A stretch of 64,000 bases of DNA, from positions 46,730,045 through 46,794,044 of the forward strand of contig JARZZO010000003.1 of the NCBI GenBank assembly GCA_030544215.1, given 5' to 3'. Shown here one piece after another: positions 33,134 through 45,523 of the stretch. The notes beneath the pieces were generated by a model, which did not search any database, was not told the DNA's origin, and saw only the letters and a list, made by a program, of their open reading frames with translations. Numbering within the stretch: the stretch's first letter is position 1; each line of letters starts with the position of its first letter. The position numbers were made by a program, and so were the translations under genes. The stretch comes from Zantedeschia hybrid cultivar. Its lineage: Eukaryota; Streptophyta; Magnoliopsida; Alismatales; Araceae.

Positions 33134-33678
33134 CACTATTGAACTGATGCCTGGCACAGAACCCATCTCTAAGGGTTCCTATAGGATGGCACCGGCTGAA
33201 TTAATGGAGTTGAAGAAGCAATTGCAGGACTTCTTAGCAAAGAGTTTCATTCGTCCCAGTGTGTCTCCATGGGAAGCCCCAATTTTATTTGTCAGGAAGA
33301 AGGATAGTACCTTAAGGTTGTCTGTTGATTACAGGAAGCTCAACCAAGCTACGGTCAAGAATAAATACCCATTGCCAAGTATAGATGATTGATTTGACCA
33401 GCTGCAATCAACTCAAGTTTTCTCTAAGATTGACCTTCAGACAGGGTATCATCAGCTAAGGATCCGAAATGAGGATGTACCAAAGATAGCCTTCAGGACG
33501 AGATATGGACACTATGAGTTTTTAGTGATGCCTTTCAGGCTCACTAATGCACCAGCAGCCTTTATGGATATGATGAATCGTGTTTTTAAGCCCTATCTCG
33601 ATGAGTTTGTTGTTGTGTTTATAATTGATGTGCTAATGTATTCTTCAAGTATAAAAGCCTACAAGGCACATTTGAGAA
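33129..33678 (+). pseudogene. Ty3/gypsy reverse transcriptase fragment (family H)
   Basis: Reads EFTIELMPGTEPISKGSYRM, then LRLSVDYRKLNQATVKNKYP and, after a TGA, a region with AFMDMMNRVFKPYLDEFVVV. These are the first RT blocks of a Ty3 chromovirus-like element. A stop follows PLPSIDD, and the FIDD active site reads FIID, so the first catalytic Asp is lost. The fragment ends where the Tat2 LTR begins. Its 5' part was split by copia-2. Confidence 0.85.
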
Positions 33679-33784
33679 TGTAGACATGCTAATTTTGACC
33701 TCATATTGAGTAAATTTCGTGTCACACTTATAATGTCCCAAAATGATATGATATCGTTAATTAATTTTTATTAATTTTTCTCGA

Positions 33785-34097
33785 AATTTGTTAATTAGCG
33801 TCGCCCATGCACGACGCCATTTAGATTCCTAGCCGAAATCAGTTCGGGATTAAATTTCTAAATTCAGATAGATTTAACTGAATAGCGTCGTCTTAGGGAG
33901 ACGCCATTTAAGTCCTAATCCATTTGGGTTTCTGACTTTTAATTCGAATGAATTTCCTAATTATCTAAAGCACTTCGCCCTAAGGAGACGCGATTTAGGT
34001 TTCCTAATGTTTATTGGTTTCCTTTCTGAAATTTATTTCTATTTTGGCCGCTTCAAGTAACTAAATGGCGTCCTGGTTGGGCGACGCAATTTGTGAG
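33785..34097. repeat. Four GCGTC/GACGC palindromes in the Tat2 LTR
   Basis: Modules at about 33793-33826, 33877-33913, 33964-33998 and 34064-34095. One reads ACTGAATAGCGTCG...GACGCCATTTAAGT. They match the order in LTR-G at 8781-9085. Confidence 0.75.
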
Positions 34098-34237
34098 TTT
34101 CCTGATAAACATAATTTGGCCGAGATATTCCGGTTTCTGAAGTTGGGAAGGTTGCTAACTCCTCCATGCTCGTCCTAGGTAAGTCCAACTACGTGAGAGA
34201 GTCATTTTGAAGCCCCAAACACCCTTAAACCTATTCT

Positions 34238-34245
34238 TATAAATA
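34238..34245 (+). promoter_or_regulatory. Putative TATA box of the Tat2 LTR
   Basis: TATAAATA, conserved with 8628-8635 of the inverted LTR. Confidence 0.55.
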
Positions 34246-34510
34246 AAACACCCCTTGAACCTTTGAAAAAGTTTGGCAATTGGTGATTTTGGAGTTCAAG
34301 GCAAGGTGTTTGAAGGCTCTAGAGGAGAAAATTGTGGACAACAAGAGAGGCTTCTTCTTCCTCATCCTTTTCATCCTTTGAAGCTCTTGAAAGCCAAGGC
34401 TATGGAGGAGCCAACCAACCATCTTCTTTCCCTAATTTCTTTTTAACTTTTCATTAATTTCATATAGTTTATTCATTGTTTTCCATAATTCATCATCATC
34501 ATCACTTCAT

Positions 34511-34515
34511 GTTCA
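34511..34515. repeat. Left target-site duplication of solo LTR E2 (GTTCA)
   Basis: Repeated at 45519-45523 after the LTR end. Confidence 0.95.
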
Positions 34516-35870
34516 TGTTGGGATCGCTGTGTCGAGATCCGATCGAAAAACGCAGCGGAATAATATGTTCGGGATCGGATCCATCCCATTTCGATCGTTA
34601 AAATAAAATTGGGGAAAATCAAGTTCACCTTGCGCGGATTCGAATCCGCGTTCGTTTTCCAATTCCGTCGGAGCTATGCTGCAAGTCGCACAGATGCCCG
34701 ACCTCTAGCGGTATCCACGCGGTTCTCCTCGCGATGGATCGTCCTCGCTTCCTCGCTCACTGCGGCGTTCGTAGATCCCGTCTGGCTGCGCGTAATCCGC
34801 CGCGGCATGCGGATTCTGAATCTCCTGTCTGACAGAAGCCGGAGCAGTTGGGAACCGCACGCCTAGAAGAGAGAGAAAGAGAGAAAGAACGAATGACGGC
34901 TAGGTCAGGGTTGCTTGCCCCAGACGTAGAATCCGTTCTTTTATAATAAGTCAGTTTGCGGTTTTTCATAAAAACCCAGACTTATCTGAAATCCTGTCGG
35001 ATTATCCATCGACTTGAAAACCATTTGCGTGTGACCCTCTAGGCCCAAATACCAGTCTAGTTAATAGCCCATTAAGTCCAGTAACCTTTTACTGACCCAC
35101 TGAATTAATTAATATCCTTATATTCAATTAATCAGCCGAATTTAATGTCCCACAATAAATTCGGACGGACTGCCGATCACGTTGGATGCCAAGCAACATC
35201 GCGTGATCCTGGATGGCACTAGGGTTATCGCAACCCTCTATTGGAACCTTTCTGTCATCGGTTAGCGCGCGGATATAATCCTTCATCCGTGCAATGTTCC
35301 CGAATCGACCTAGGGCATGGTTTACTGTTAAACCCTATTTGGTCGATTCACTTGAATCAGATACCGCTAATCTGAATCCGATAACTCCTTATCGATTACA
35401 GAGTCCGCCCTGGCCAGGGACTTTAAGCGCATCATTCCCGGAACATTCTCTCTCAAACTACTGAGAGCGGATGATCCTGTATTGAACACACAATTACCTT
35501 CGAGGGCATTTCCTTGAACCCGATCGCTTGACTTATTGATAACCCATGGTTAGGGATTCGTTCGTCAAGGTCAAAGCTCAGAAACCTACCAACAAGATAT
35601 CTTTGGACTCTCAGGTCCAAGGATCATCCACGCAACCGTGACAAATGAATCGAGCTGGTTAACAGTGAGGTGATTACCATCCAGCGATTCATAGTCGGAT
35701 CAGTTCAGTGAACTCATTCACCAATGAGCAACTATAGGTTCAGCATAGTGTCTCCACACAAGTGACTTATGGGATCAGTCACCCTCATCATATGAGCTGA
35801 AGTAACCTATACTAGTCTATCCGGATGTTCGATGTCCTATCTCAAACATCCTATGACTAGGAACAATTAA
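34516..35870 (-). mobile_element. Solo Copia LTR E2, left part
   Basis: TGTTGGGATC start, related to the copia E and copia-2 LTRs (shared CGCAGCGGAA, GTGTGACCCTCTAGGCCC and GATCAGTTCAGTGAACTCAT) but a separate subfamily. It is interrupted at 35870 by element A2. With the right part (45321-45518) it is about 1553 bp and has no internal region, so it is a solo LTR. Confidence 0.9.
35866..35870. repeat. Left target-site duplication of A2 (ATTAA)
   Basis: Repeated at 45316-45320. Removing A2 and one copy restores the Copia LTR text GAACAATTAAGAACATGTG. Confidence 0.95.
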
Positions 35871-36912
35871 TGTAACGACCCACCACCCTATAATCGGGGA
35901 TCCGATTACTAAATGGGTACCGAATCATTAATTTTGGAACCAAACCAGGATCAAATCAAGTCTGGGAGATAAATAATAAACTACGCTAAACATTCACATC
36001 GCATTGAACAGAAGTAAAAGTGCAGGAATTAAAATTATTACAATACGACTCGATACAGCAAATAATTACATATTCCAACAGAAAAGAAATAATTAAATGT
36101 ACAGGCCAGAAATAAAATGACAACTACGTCGGGGCATACCCCGGAACAACTACTGACGGTGCTCAACTCACGGCCGCACTCTCCTCGCTAAGTCTGCTGG
36201 GAGTCCTCACCTGAAAACCGTAGAGGGTGAGTCTCAAAGACAAGACTCAGTAGGGATCCTTCGATCCCCACTGCCCACGCACACACCCACAAGTGCAAGG
36301 TACAGCTAACAGAAAGGTGATAAGCACAAGAGGTACGATTCCTAATTCTTAACGTGAAATCACATGCAATCGTGATATATAAACATGCATATATTAAACC
36401 AGCCGACTAGGAAATCCTCAACTATCGCCTCGATAGAACCCGCCAACCACACAACAACGGTGGAGAAACCTCGACCCGCTGAGACCAAACAGTAACCCCT
36501 CGGATAGCACACTAGCTACTCCGGCCCAACCGGCTCAGGTGGCTACTCCTTCCCTCAGCATGAGTGACTCTCCGAAAGTACCACTCCGACACCGGTACTA
36601 GCTGACCCCGGGGTTCACCAGGTGACCCTCTCTCACTAGGCGTCACCCCGCCCACGCCCCCACCGGCGCTGTGCTCACGCCCCCACCAGCACAGGGTGAT
36701 AAAGCGCTACAATGTCACTCCAGGTCCACAGTAACACAAAACCACCAAAACCCGGCACAGTACGATCCGGTCACGTGAAAAGCCCGCGATCGCACGGCAC
36801 ACAACGCAGTGCCATCCGGTCCCAAAGAATCCATGTACACTAGAGTATGCACTAACCGAATATCTAGCAGTATGAACACGTTTTACTGGCATAAATTAAT
36901 GTTGTTCTGTCC

Positions 36913-37290
36913 TGAATCGCGTCGCCCAAGGTCGACGCCATTCAGACTCCATGTACAGGTTTATGTAAAACAGTCTTCAGAATCAGGCCCTAAAAGGCGT
37001 CGACACCAGTGGTCGCCTTTTAAAAGGCGTCGACATCCTCAGACGCCATTCAACACAGAAATCCGGAATTTCCAAGGCCCTTACTCAGGGGATTTCTGCC
37101 TTTAAAAGGCGTCATGGTTAACCGACGTCATTTGAAAACGCGTCGTTCACCCATGACGTCTTTTAGTCCCAGAATCCCCGAACTGGCAGACTCTCTGTCA
37201 GGCGATTCCTGGCTTAAAAGGCGTCGTGATGGCTCGACGTCCTTCAAAAAGGCGTCGTCCATGCACGACGTGTTTCAGCCCCAGGAATCA
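36913..37290. repeat. GCGTC/GACGC palindrome cluster, first block of A2 3' LTR
   Basis: Seven modules in a row. The two at about 37215-37289 share the spacer style GTGATGGCT and GTCCATGCA between GGCGTC and CGACGT. Some contain TGACGTC, the core bound by plant TGA-type bZIP factors. Confidence 0.8.
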
Positions 37291-37836
37291 GAGTCGCCTG
37301 AGCCCGAGGGCTCCCTTTCCAACCCCAAACAACCCCAAATTCACCCAAAAACAGAGGGAAAAAGAGGAGCAATGCTATCCACAAGCAACACATTCATAGA
37401 AATCCCCCATGTTATCAAAAGAACTCCTAAACATGCTCATTCTACCCCCCGAAACCAAGAATCCAAACAAGCTTAAATGGGGTAAACATGATCTAAAACG
37501 CGATGCTAAGGGGAACCGTCACCCTACCGGATACTTGAACGCCTCCGAGCTTCAAGCCGTCCACCCGGCTCGCCCCACGCCGCCGCCGGTACCGCCGTGG
37601 TCGTCCTCGCCCTTCCGTGACGTCGGCCGCCGTCCGGAGAGTAGAACGCCGCAGTGGAAGTGGAGGTGGTAGTGGTAGGAGCTAGGTAGAGGATGAAGTG
37701 GAGGGAGAGATGAAACGGTGGGAGGAAAAGAGGGAGGATGAGAGATCGCCGTCGAGTTCGCCGGAAGGGGAAAGAGAGGAAGAGAGGAGAAAATGAGGGA
37801 AAGAAGGAGGGCTCGCGGGGGTTAACCAGAGACTGG

Positions 37837-38137
37837 ATAAAACGCGTCGACATCCACGGACGCCAATCAATTGATGTGACCGCTGCTCTGACAAGACTCT
37901 GAAACGCGTCGTTCAAGGCAGACGCCGTTCAGACGATATGTCAGGGCCGTACTCTGACAACCCAGAGTCGCAGTCTGAAAGGCGTCGACACACGTGGACG
38001 CCGTTCAGGTCGACAAGACAAGGCCGTACCCTCACGGCCCGAAGCCAGCCCACGTGGCACCCACGTGGCAGAACTTGAAATGCGTCTACGACGGTGGACG
38101 CCGTTTAAAACGCGTCTCGACGTCCTGACGTGAATCA
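37837..38137. repeat. GCGTC/GACGC palindrome cluster, second block of A2 3' LTR
   Basis: Five modules, for example TCTGAAAGGCGTCGAC with GTGGACGCCGTTCAGG at about 37975-38009. Confidence 0.8.
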
Positions 38138-38218
38138 ACTCAGAACCTCCGCCCTCACTAAGGTTAGAACTACAAGGTCCGATCCCGAAAACCGGATCCG
38201 AAGGTCACGATCCTTACA

Positions 38219-38233
38219 ATCTCCCCCCCTTAA
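38219..38233 (-). other. Polypurine tract of A2
   Basis: AAGGGGGGGAGAT on the minus strand directly before the 3' LTR. The following AAAATTCTTTT-like text is shared with family C at 59771-59800. Confidence 0.85.
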
Positions 38234-38305
38234 AAGAATTTCGTCTCCGAAATTGACTGCTTAGAATTAACAAGGTCAAACAGGGATACAAGTTCACAAG
38301 GAAAC

Positions 38306-41300
38306 TTACGAAAAGAGGTAAGGGAATTGCTCTCGCATCTCATCCTCACGCTCCCAGGTTGCCTCACCTCCGGAGCGGTACTGCCAAATCACCTTGACCA
38401 AAGGTACAATCTTGTTCCGCAGGACCTGTTCCCTGCGATCCTCAATACGAATCGGATATTCTGGAAAAGACAGGTCCTCAGCGACCTCCAACTCTGAAAA
38501 GTCCAGGACATAGGACGGATCCTGAACATACTTCCTCAGTAAGGAAACATGGAACACATCGTGCACCCTTGTAAGACTTGGCGGCAAGGCCAGCTGGTAC
38601 GCGGTTTCCCCAATCCGAGCAAGGATGGGAAAAGGCCCAATATAGCGCGGACTCAGCTTGCCTCGCTTCCCGAATCTCATCACACCCTTGGAGGGTGAGA
38701 CTCGGAGAAACACGTGGTCCCCAACTTCAAACTCAAGCGGTCTCCGTCGGATGTCAGCATAACTCTTCTGCCTACTCTGCGCTGCGGTCAACCTATGCCG
38801 AACTAACCTGGCAATATCAGCACACTGCTGTACTAACTCGGGTCCTGCTATCTGCCTTTCACCGATCTCGGACCAACATACTGGAGATCGACACGGTCGC
38901 CCATACAAAGCCTCATAAGGTGCCATGCCGATACTGGAATGGTAACTGTTGTTATAGGCAAATTCCACTGTGGATAGTTACTGCTCCCAAGAACCTCCCC
39001 AGTCTAGACAACAAGCTCTGAGCATATCTTCCAAGGTCTGAATAGTCCTCTCCGACTGCCCGTCAGTCTCGGGATGGTAGGCTGAGCTGAAAGCCAACTG
39101 AGTGCCTAGTGCCTGCTGAAAGCTCTTCCAGAATCTGGAAGTAAACCTTGGATCTCGATCTGATACAATAGACAAAGGCACCCCGTACAGAGAGATGATC
39201 CGGTCTACAAATAACTTTGCCAGCTTGCCGACTGACCAGTCCTTCCTAATAGCTAGGAAGTGTGCCGACTTAGTCAGCCGATCCACGATGACCCAGATGG
39301 CATCTCTCCTGCTAGGGGATGTAGGCAATCCCATCACGAAGTCCATTGTCACATGCTCCCATTTCCACTCTGGAATGGGCAAGGGCTGTAGCAATCCACC
39401 AGGTCTCTGATGCTCGGCCTTAACCTGCTGACAAGTCATGCATCTGGCCACATATTCAGCTATATCCTTCTTCATACCGGGCCACCAGAAGTGCTTCCTC
39501 AGACAATGATACATCTTAGTCGAGCCCGGATGCACAGCATATCTCGAACGGTGCGCCTCATCAAGAACACATCTGCGCACATCCTCCTCGGTCGGAACAT
39601 AAAGTCTACCTCTGAACCTGACCGTACCGTCGTCCCATAACTCCACCTCTGACCTCTGGAAGATCTGAGGTAGCTCAACATCTGCCCTCTGAGCTTCAAT
39701 AACTGCATGATACACAGCTGGTCTCACAGTCAAACTGACCAGCACGGCTCTGTCATCTTCACGTGGAACCCTAAAGGAAGATTCCACCACTTGCTCAAAT
39801 AATTTCCACTCCTGAATCATAAGGTACGACATGACCGTCTTCCGACTCAAAGCGTCTGCTACTACATTCGCTTTGCCCGGATGATAAGAAAGGTCAAAGT
39901 CATAGTCTTTAATGAACTCCATCCACCTTCGCTGCCTCAAATTCAGATCCCTCTGAGTGAACACATATTTCAAACTCTTGTGATCCGTGGAAACCTGGAA
40001 TTTCTCCCCATATAAATAATGCCTCGAGATCTTGAGTGCAAATACCACAGCTGCCAGCTCCAAATCATGAGTAGGATAGTTCTCTTCATGCTTCTTCCGC
40101 TGTCGAGAAGCATAAGCCACTACCCTGCCATGCTGCATTAGAACTGCGCCCAAACCTCGACGGGACGCATCGGAGTAAACCACAAACCCACCTGATCCAG
40201 ATGGAAGCACCAGTACAGGGGCTGACGTGAGACGGGCCTTTAACTCAATAAAACTCTACTCACAATCCTCGGTCCACACAAAGCGAACTCCCTTTCGAGT
40301 CAACCTCGATAAGGGGGCTGCTATCGAAGAAAATCCCTGAACAAACCGCCTGTAATAATCGGCAAGCCCCAGAAAGCTCCTGATCTCAGTCACTGAAGTC
40401 GGCCTGCTCCAATCCATCACTGCCTCGATCTTGGCTGGATCCACTGCGATACCATTGCCAGAAATAACATGCCCGAGGAAATGCACCTCGTCTAGCCAAA
40501 ACTCACATTTGCTGAACTTGGCATAAAGTCGATGCTCTCTCAAGACCTGCAATACCGCCCGAAGATGGGTGGCATGCTCTTCCTCAGAAGAAGAATAGAT
40601 CAGGATATCATCAATAAACACAACCACAAACTGATCCAGATAAGTCCTGAAGACTCGGTTCATCAGCTCCATAAAGGCCGCCGGAGCATTGGTCAGGCCA
40701 AAGGGCATAACCAAAAACTCATAATGTCCATACCGAGTTCTGAAGGCCGTCTTGCTAACATCAACATCCCGGATCCTCATCTGATAATATCCGGATCTCA
40801 AGTCGATCTTGGAAAACACCTTCGCGGACTGCAGCTGATCCATCAAATCATCAATTCTGGGAAGTGGGTATTTATTCTTTATCGTTACCTGGTTCAGCTG
40901 CCTATAGTCAATGCACAGCCTCAGAGAACCATCTTTCTTTCTAACGAACAGGACTGGAGCACCCCATGGGGATGTACAGGGGCGAATGAAACCCTTATTA
41001 AACAGCTCCTGCAACTGCGCCTTCAACTCAGCGAGTTCGGCTGGCGCCATCCGATACGGGGCCTTGGATAAGGGCGCCGTACCTGGTGCAAGCTCGATGG
41101 TAAATTCGACCTCGCGCTGAGGAGGAAGGCCAGGCAGCTCCTCAGGAAATACATCGATGAACTCACACACAACAGGTACCTCCCCAGGGCTGAGACTAAC
41201 CCGGACATCAGAGACAACAACAGAGGCAAGGAAAGCCTCACAGCCACCAGCAAGCAGCCTCCGTGCCTTAAAGGCAGAAATAAGAATACCTCGGGAAGAA

Positions 41301-42811
41301 AGCCTAATACCTTGGAAGAAGAAGGTCGGGATATCCGGAATGGAGAATCGCACCCTCTACCTATGGCAGTCCACCTCTGCGTAAAAGGCTTCCAACCAAT
41401 CCATACCCAGGATGACATCAAAGTCTCGAATGGCAAGCACAACCAACTGGGTAGGGAGCACATGACCCTCAATGGTCAAGGGAACATTCCTCAAGCAGTT
41501 ATAAGATATCAAATAGTCTCCAGAAGGAACCTCCACCATCAAACCATCAGATAACTCAACAACGGGCGCAGAAAGGATATCTAAGAACTGCTCAGAAATA
41601 AAAGAATGCGAAGCACCAGAATCAATCAATACGTGTGCAGAGTTCCCAAGGACAGAAAGTGTACCTTCCACCAAGTTGGACACGCGAGCCTCCCTCCTGG
41701 TGATAGCTAACACTCTCCCCTGGGTCCTCGGCTTCTTCTGCTCACCTGAACCATGTCCCTGACCATACCCCTGCGGGCACTGCCTCGCCAAGTGGCCCTG
41801 CTGGCCGCAAGCGAAACATCTCCTGGTAAGAGTGGGACACTGAGTCCCACCATGGGTACCCCCACAATGCTGACAGACTGCCGGAAGCCTCTGAGCTGGC
41901 CCCTGCGGTGCACTGGATACAGACTGTCTCTGCTGACCCTGCCCGGGCCTGTTGCTGCCGCTACTGCCACTACTGCTGCCACCACCCCTAAAGAATCTCC
42001 TGAATCGGGAGCCGAGTGACGACGATCCCGATCCAGCAGAAGGGGCTGCTGCCGCTGCCTTACCCCTGCCACGAACTGGGCTCTGAGCAGCCAGTCCTCT
42101 CTCCCGGGCCGACTGGCTCTGCTGAGCCTCCACTGCTGTCGTACATCTAACCGCGGAAGCCAGATCCGTGCAACAGTGAGACGCCACAAAGTTCCTCAAG
42201 CTGAGCCTCAGTCCGTCAACGAACCTCTCAGTACGACGCTCCTCGTCCCCAGATATGAAAGGCACGAACCGACCTAGCGAAACAAACTTCGCCTGGTACT
42301 CAAGTACTGTCATGCTTCCCTGTGTCAGATCCATGAACTCCCTCTCCTTGGCCCTCTGGACATGTCTAGGGAAATACTGTGCATTGAACTCCTTAACAAA
42401 TGTCTCCCATGGAATTTCCCTAAGACTCCTGTCCTCGTAGGACAAACTCTTCAAGGTGGTCCACCAGTCATAGGCGCTATCCTTCAGCATGAAGGTAGCT
42501 AACGGGGTCCGCTCTACTGCAGCACAATCCATGGTGTCAAAAGTCTTCTCTATCTCTCTAAGCCAGTGGATGGCCTCGTCAGGGTCGGGACGACCGGTGA
42601 AGTGAGGTGGCCTCAGCTTCAGAAATCTCTCAAGTGTAGCTGTGGACCCTCCCCGCGCACTGGAACTCTCACTGGGGTCTCGCGTCTGATATCGAGCCAT
42701 AGTGTCCATCATCGCCTACATAAACTGCTCGACACTCGGCCTCCCGGCCTCGGACCCACTAGGGACATCTCCCTGCTCTCGAATAACTGGCATCCTCCTT
42801 TTGGGAGCCAT
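38306..42811 (-). pseudogene. Chromovirus A2 gag-pol, one frame with four in-frame stops
   Basis: A single 1502-codon frame from the ATG at 42811 (MAPKRRMPVI-like start). In order: Gag with FTGRPDPDEAIHWLREIEK and a CCHC knuckle CFACGQQGHLARQC near residue 332, aspartic protease DSGAS near 396, RT with FIDD near 733, RNase H with YSDAS near 880, an HHCC integrase with CMTCQQVKAEHQ near 1150, and a C-terminal chromodomain-like end VKVIWQYRSGGEATWERE. RT before INT plus that tail marks a Ty3 chromovirus, probably Tekay/Del-like. Stops: TAG 42716-42718 (GAG in A1), TAG 41357-41359, TAG near 40253, TAA near 38975. No frameshift was found. The LTRs are young, so the stops are recent or were copied in. 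Confidence 0.9.
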
Positions 42812-42954
42812 CTACTCGCCTACAATTACAAAATCAAAAAGTTCTAATTAGATTCCTAAAGCCTATGCTACCGCCGTGCCTGTACGGAATAATGTATTTA
42901 TTTGCCGAATTTATGATATTTAACCTAGTTATTTATTTATTTGCCAGACCGTAT

Positions 42955-42966
42955 GCTCTGATACCA
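42955..42966 (-). other. Primer-binding site of A2
   Basis: TGGTATCAGAGC on the minus strand, two bases inside the 5' LTR. Confidence 0.9.
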
Positions 42967-44010
42967 ACTGTAACGACCCGCCACCCTATAATCGGGGATC
43001 CGATTACTAAATGGGTACCGAATCATTAATTTTGGAACCAAACCAGGATCAAATCAAGTCTGGGAGATAAATAATAAACTACGCTAAACATTCACATCGC
43101 ATTGAACAGAAGTAAAAGTGCAGGAATTAAAATTATTACAATACGACTCGATACAGCAAATAATTACATATTCCAACAGATAAGAAATAATTAAATGTAC
43201 AGGCCAGAAATAAAATGACAACTACGTCGGGGCATACCCCGGAACAACTGCTGACGGTGCTCAACTCACGGCCGCACTCTCCTCGCTAAGTCTGCTGGGA
43301 GTCCTCACCTGAAAACCGTAGAGGGTGAGTCTCAAAGACAAGACTCAGTAGGGATCCTTCGATCCCCACTGCCCACGCACACACCCACAAGTGCAAGGTA
43401 CAGCTAACAGAAAGGTGATAAGCACAAGAGGTACGATTCCTAATTCTTAACGTGAAATCACATGCAATCGTGATATATAAACATGCATATATTAAACCAA
43501 CCGACTAGGAAATCCTCAACTATCGCCTCGATAGAACCCGCCAACCACACAACAACGGTGGAGAAACCTCGACCCGCTGAGACCAAACAGTAACCCCTCG
43601 GATAGCACACTAGCTACTCCGGCCCAACCGGCTCAGGTGGCTACTCCTTCCCTCAGCATGAGTGACTCTCCGAAAGTACCACTCCGACACCGGTACTAGC
43701 TGACCCCGGGGTTCACCAGGTGACCCTCTCTCACTAGGCGTCACCCCGCCCACGCCCCCACCGGCGCTGTGCTCACGCCCCCACCAGCACAGGGTGATAA
43801 AGCGCTACAATGTCACTCCAGGTCCACAGTAACACAAAACCACCAAAACCCGGCACAGTACGATCTGGTCACGTGAAAAGCCCGCGATCGCACGGCACAC
43901 AACGCAGTGCCATCCGGTCCCAAAGAATCCATGTACACTAGAGTATGCACTAACCGAATATCTAGCAGTATGAACACGTTTTACTGGCATGAATTAATGT
44001 TGTTCTGTCC

Positions 44011-44388
44011 TGAATCGCGTCACCCAAGGTCGACGCCATTCAGACTCCATGTACAGGTTTATGTAAAACAGTCTTTAGAATCAGGCCCTAAAAGGCGTCG
44101 ACACCAGTGGTCGCCTTTTAAAAGGCGTCGACATCCTCAGACGCCATTCAACACAGAAATCCGGAATTTCCAAGGCCCTTACTCAGGGGATTTCTGCCTT
44201 TAAAAGGCGTCATGGTTAACGGACGTCATTTGAAAACGCGTCGTTCACCCATGACGTCTTTTAGTCCCAGAATCCCCGAACTGGCAGACTCTCTGTCAGG
44301 CGATTCTTGGCTTAAAAGGCGTCGTGATGGCTCGACGTCCTTCAAAAAGGCGTCGTCCATGCACGACGTGTTCCAGCCCCAGGAATCA
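44011..44388. repeat. GCGTC/GACGC palindrome cluster, first block of A2 5' LTR
   Basis: Same modules as 36913-37290. One arm has GCGTCACCC where the other LTR has GCGTCGCCC. Confidence 0.8.
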
Positions 44389-44933
44389 GAGTCGCCTGAG
44401 CCCGAGGGCTCCCTTTCCAACCCCAAACAACCTAAATTCACCCAAAAACGGAGGGAAAAAGAGGAGCAATGCTATCCACAAGCAACACATTCATAGAAAT
44501 CCCCCATGTTATCAAAAGAACTCCTAAACATGCTCATTCTACCCCCCGAAACCAAGGATCCAAACAAGCTTAAACGGGGTAAACATGATCTAAAACGCGA
44601 TGCTAAGGGGAACCGTCACCCTACCGGATACTTGAACGCCTCCGAGCTTCAAGCCGTCCACCCGGCTCGCCCCACGCCGCCGCCGGTACCGTCGTGGTCG
44701 TCCTCGCCCTTCCGTGACGTCGGCCGCCGTCCGGAGAGTAGAACGCCGCAGTGGAAGTGGAGGTGGTAGTGGTAGGAGCTAGGTAGAGGATGGAGTGGAG
44801 GGAGAGATGAAACGGTGGGAGGAAAAGAGGGAGGATGAGAGATCGCCGTCGAGTTCGCCGGAAGGGGAAAGCGAGGAAGAGAGGAGAAAATGAGGGAAAG
44901 AAGGAGGGCTCGCGGGGGTTAACCAGAGACTGG

Positions 44934-45234
44934 ATAAAACGTGTCGACATCCACGGACGCCAATCAGTTGATGTGACCGCTGCTCTGACAAGACTCTGAA
45001 ACGCGTCGTTCAAGGAAGACGCCGTTCAGACGATATGTCAGGGCCGTACTCTGACAACCCAGAGTCGCAGTCTGAAAGGCGTCGACACACGTGGACGCCG
45101 TTCAGGTCGACAAGACAAGGCCGTACCCTCGCGGCCCGAAGCCAGCCCACGTGGCACCCACGTGGCAGAACTTGAAATGCGTCTGCGACGGTGGACGCCG
45201 TTTAAAACGCGTCTCGACGTCCTGACGCGAATCA
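44934..45234. repeat. GCGTC/GACGC palindrome cluster, second block of A2 5' LTR
   Basis: Same modules as 37837-38137. Confidence 0.8.
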
Positions 45235-45315
45235 ACTCAGAACCTCCGTCCTCACGAAGGTTAGAACTACAAGGTCCGATCCCGAAAACCGGATCCGAAG
45301 GTCACGATCCTTACA

Positions 45316-45320
45316 ATTAA
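45316..45320. repeat. Right target-site duplication of A2 (ATTAA)
   Basis: Matches 35866-35870. Confidence 0.95.
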
Positions 45321-45518
45321 GAACATGTGTTTATAAGTCTTCGGTCCCGTAATTATGATCTCATCATAATCCGAAGACTGTTGCACATGTTCATGGACTT
45401 CATCGTGATACGATAAACACAGATCGAATTAATTACACACAATGAATTATTGCCATTTATTAATAATCTGAATAAGTACATAGTATCGGATTGGCTTTGA
45501 GACCATCTAATACTAACA
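45321..45518 (-). mobile_element. Solo Copia LTR E2, right part
   Basis: Continues the LTR begun at 34516 and ends TAATACTAACA. Confidence 0.9.
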
Positions 45519-45523
45519 GTTCA
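45519..45523. repeat. Right target-site duplication of solo LTR E2 (GTTCA)
   Basis: Matches 34511-34515. Confidence 0.95.

Larger units (their letters stand above)
33679..34515 (+). mobile_element. Tat2 5' LTR (family G), first part
   Basis: Starts TGTAGACATGCTAATTTTG, as in the inverted copy ending at 9201. It is split by the solo Copia LTR E2 and continues at 45524. Together the two parts make about 1750 bp. Confidence 0.85.
35871..38218 (-). mobile_element. 3' LTR of chromovirus A2
   Basis: TGTAACGACC to GATCCTTACA, 2348 bp, differing from the other LTR (42969-45315) at only a small number of positions, so a recent insertion. Open frames inside are not genes. Confidence 0.95.
42969..45315 (-). 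mobile_element. 5' LTR of chromovirus A2
   Basis: 2347 bp, TGTAACGACC to GATCCTTACA; followed by the ATTAA duplication. It is nearly identical to the 3' LTR. Confidence 0.95.

Noticed and set aside
34489..34506. CAT/ATC microsatellite
   Set aside because: Only about five units; too short to list as a feature.
36913..38137. Repeated palindromes as a CRISPR array
   Set aside because: Repeats are imperfect, spacing is irregular, they lie inside plant LTRs, and there are no cas genes.
40532..41071. 179-aa plus-strand frame
   Set aside because: Antisense shadow of the A2 reverse-transcriptase region.
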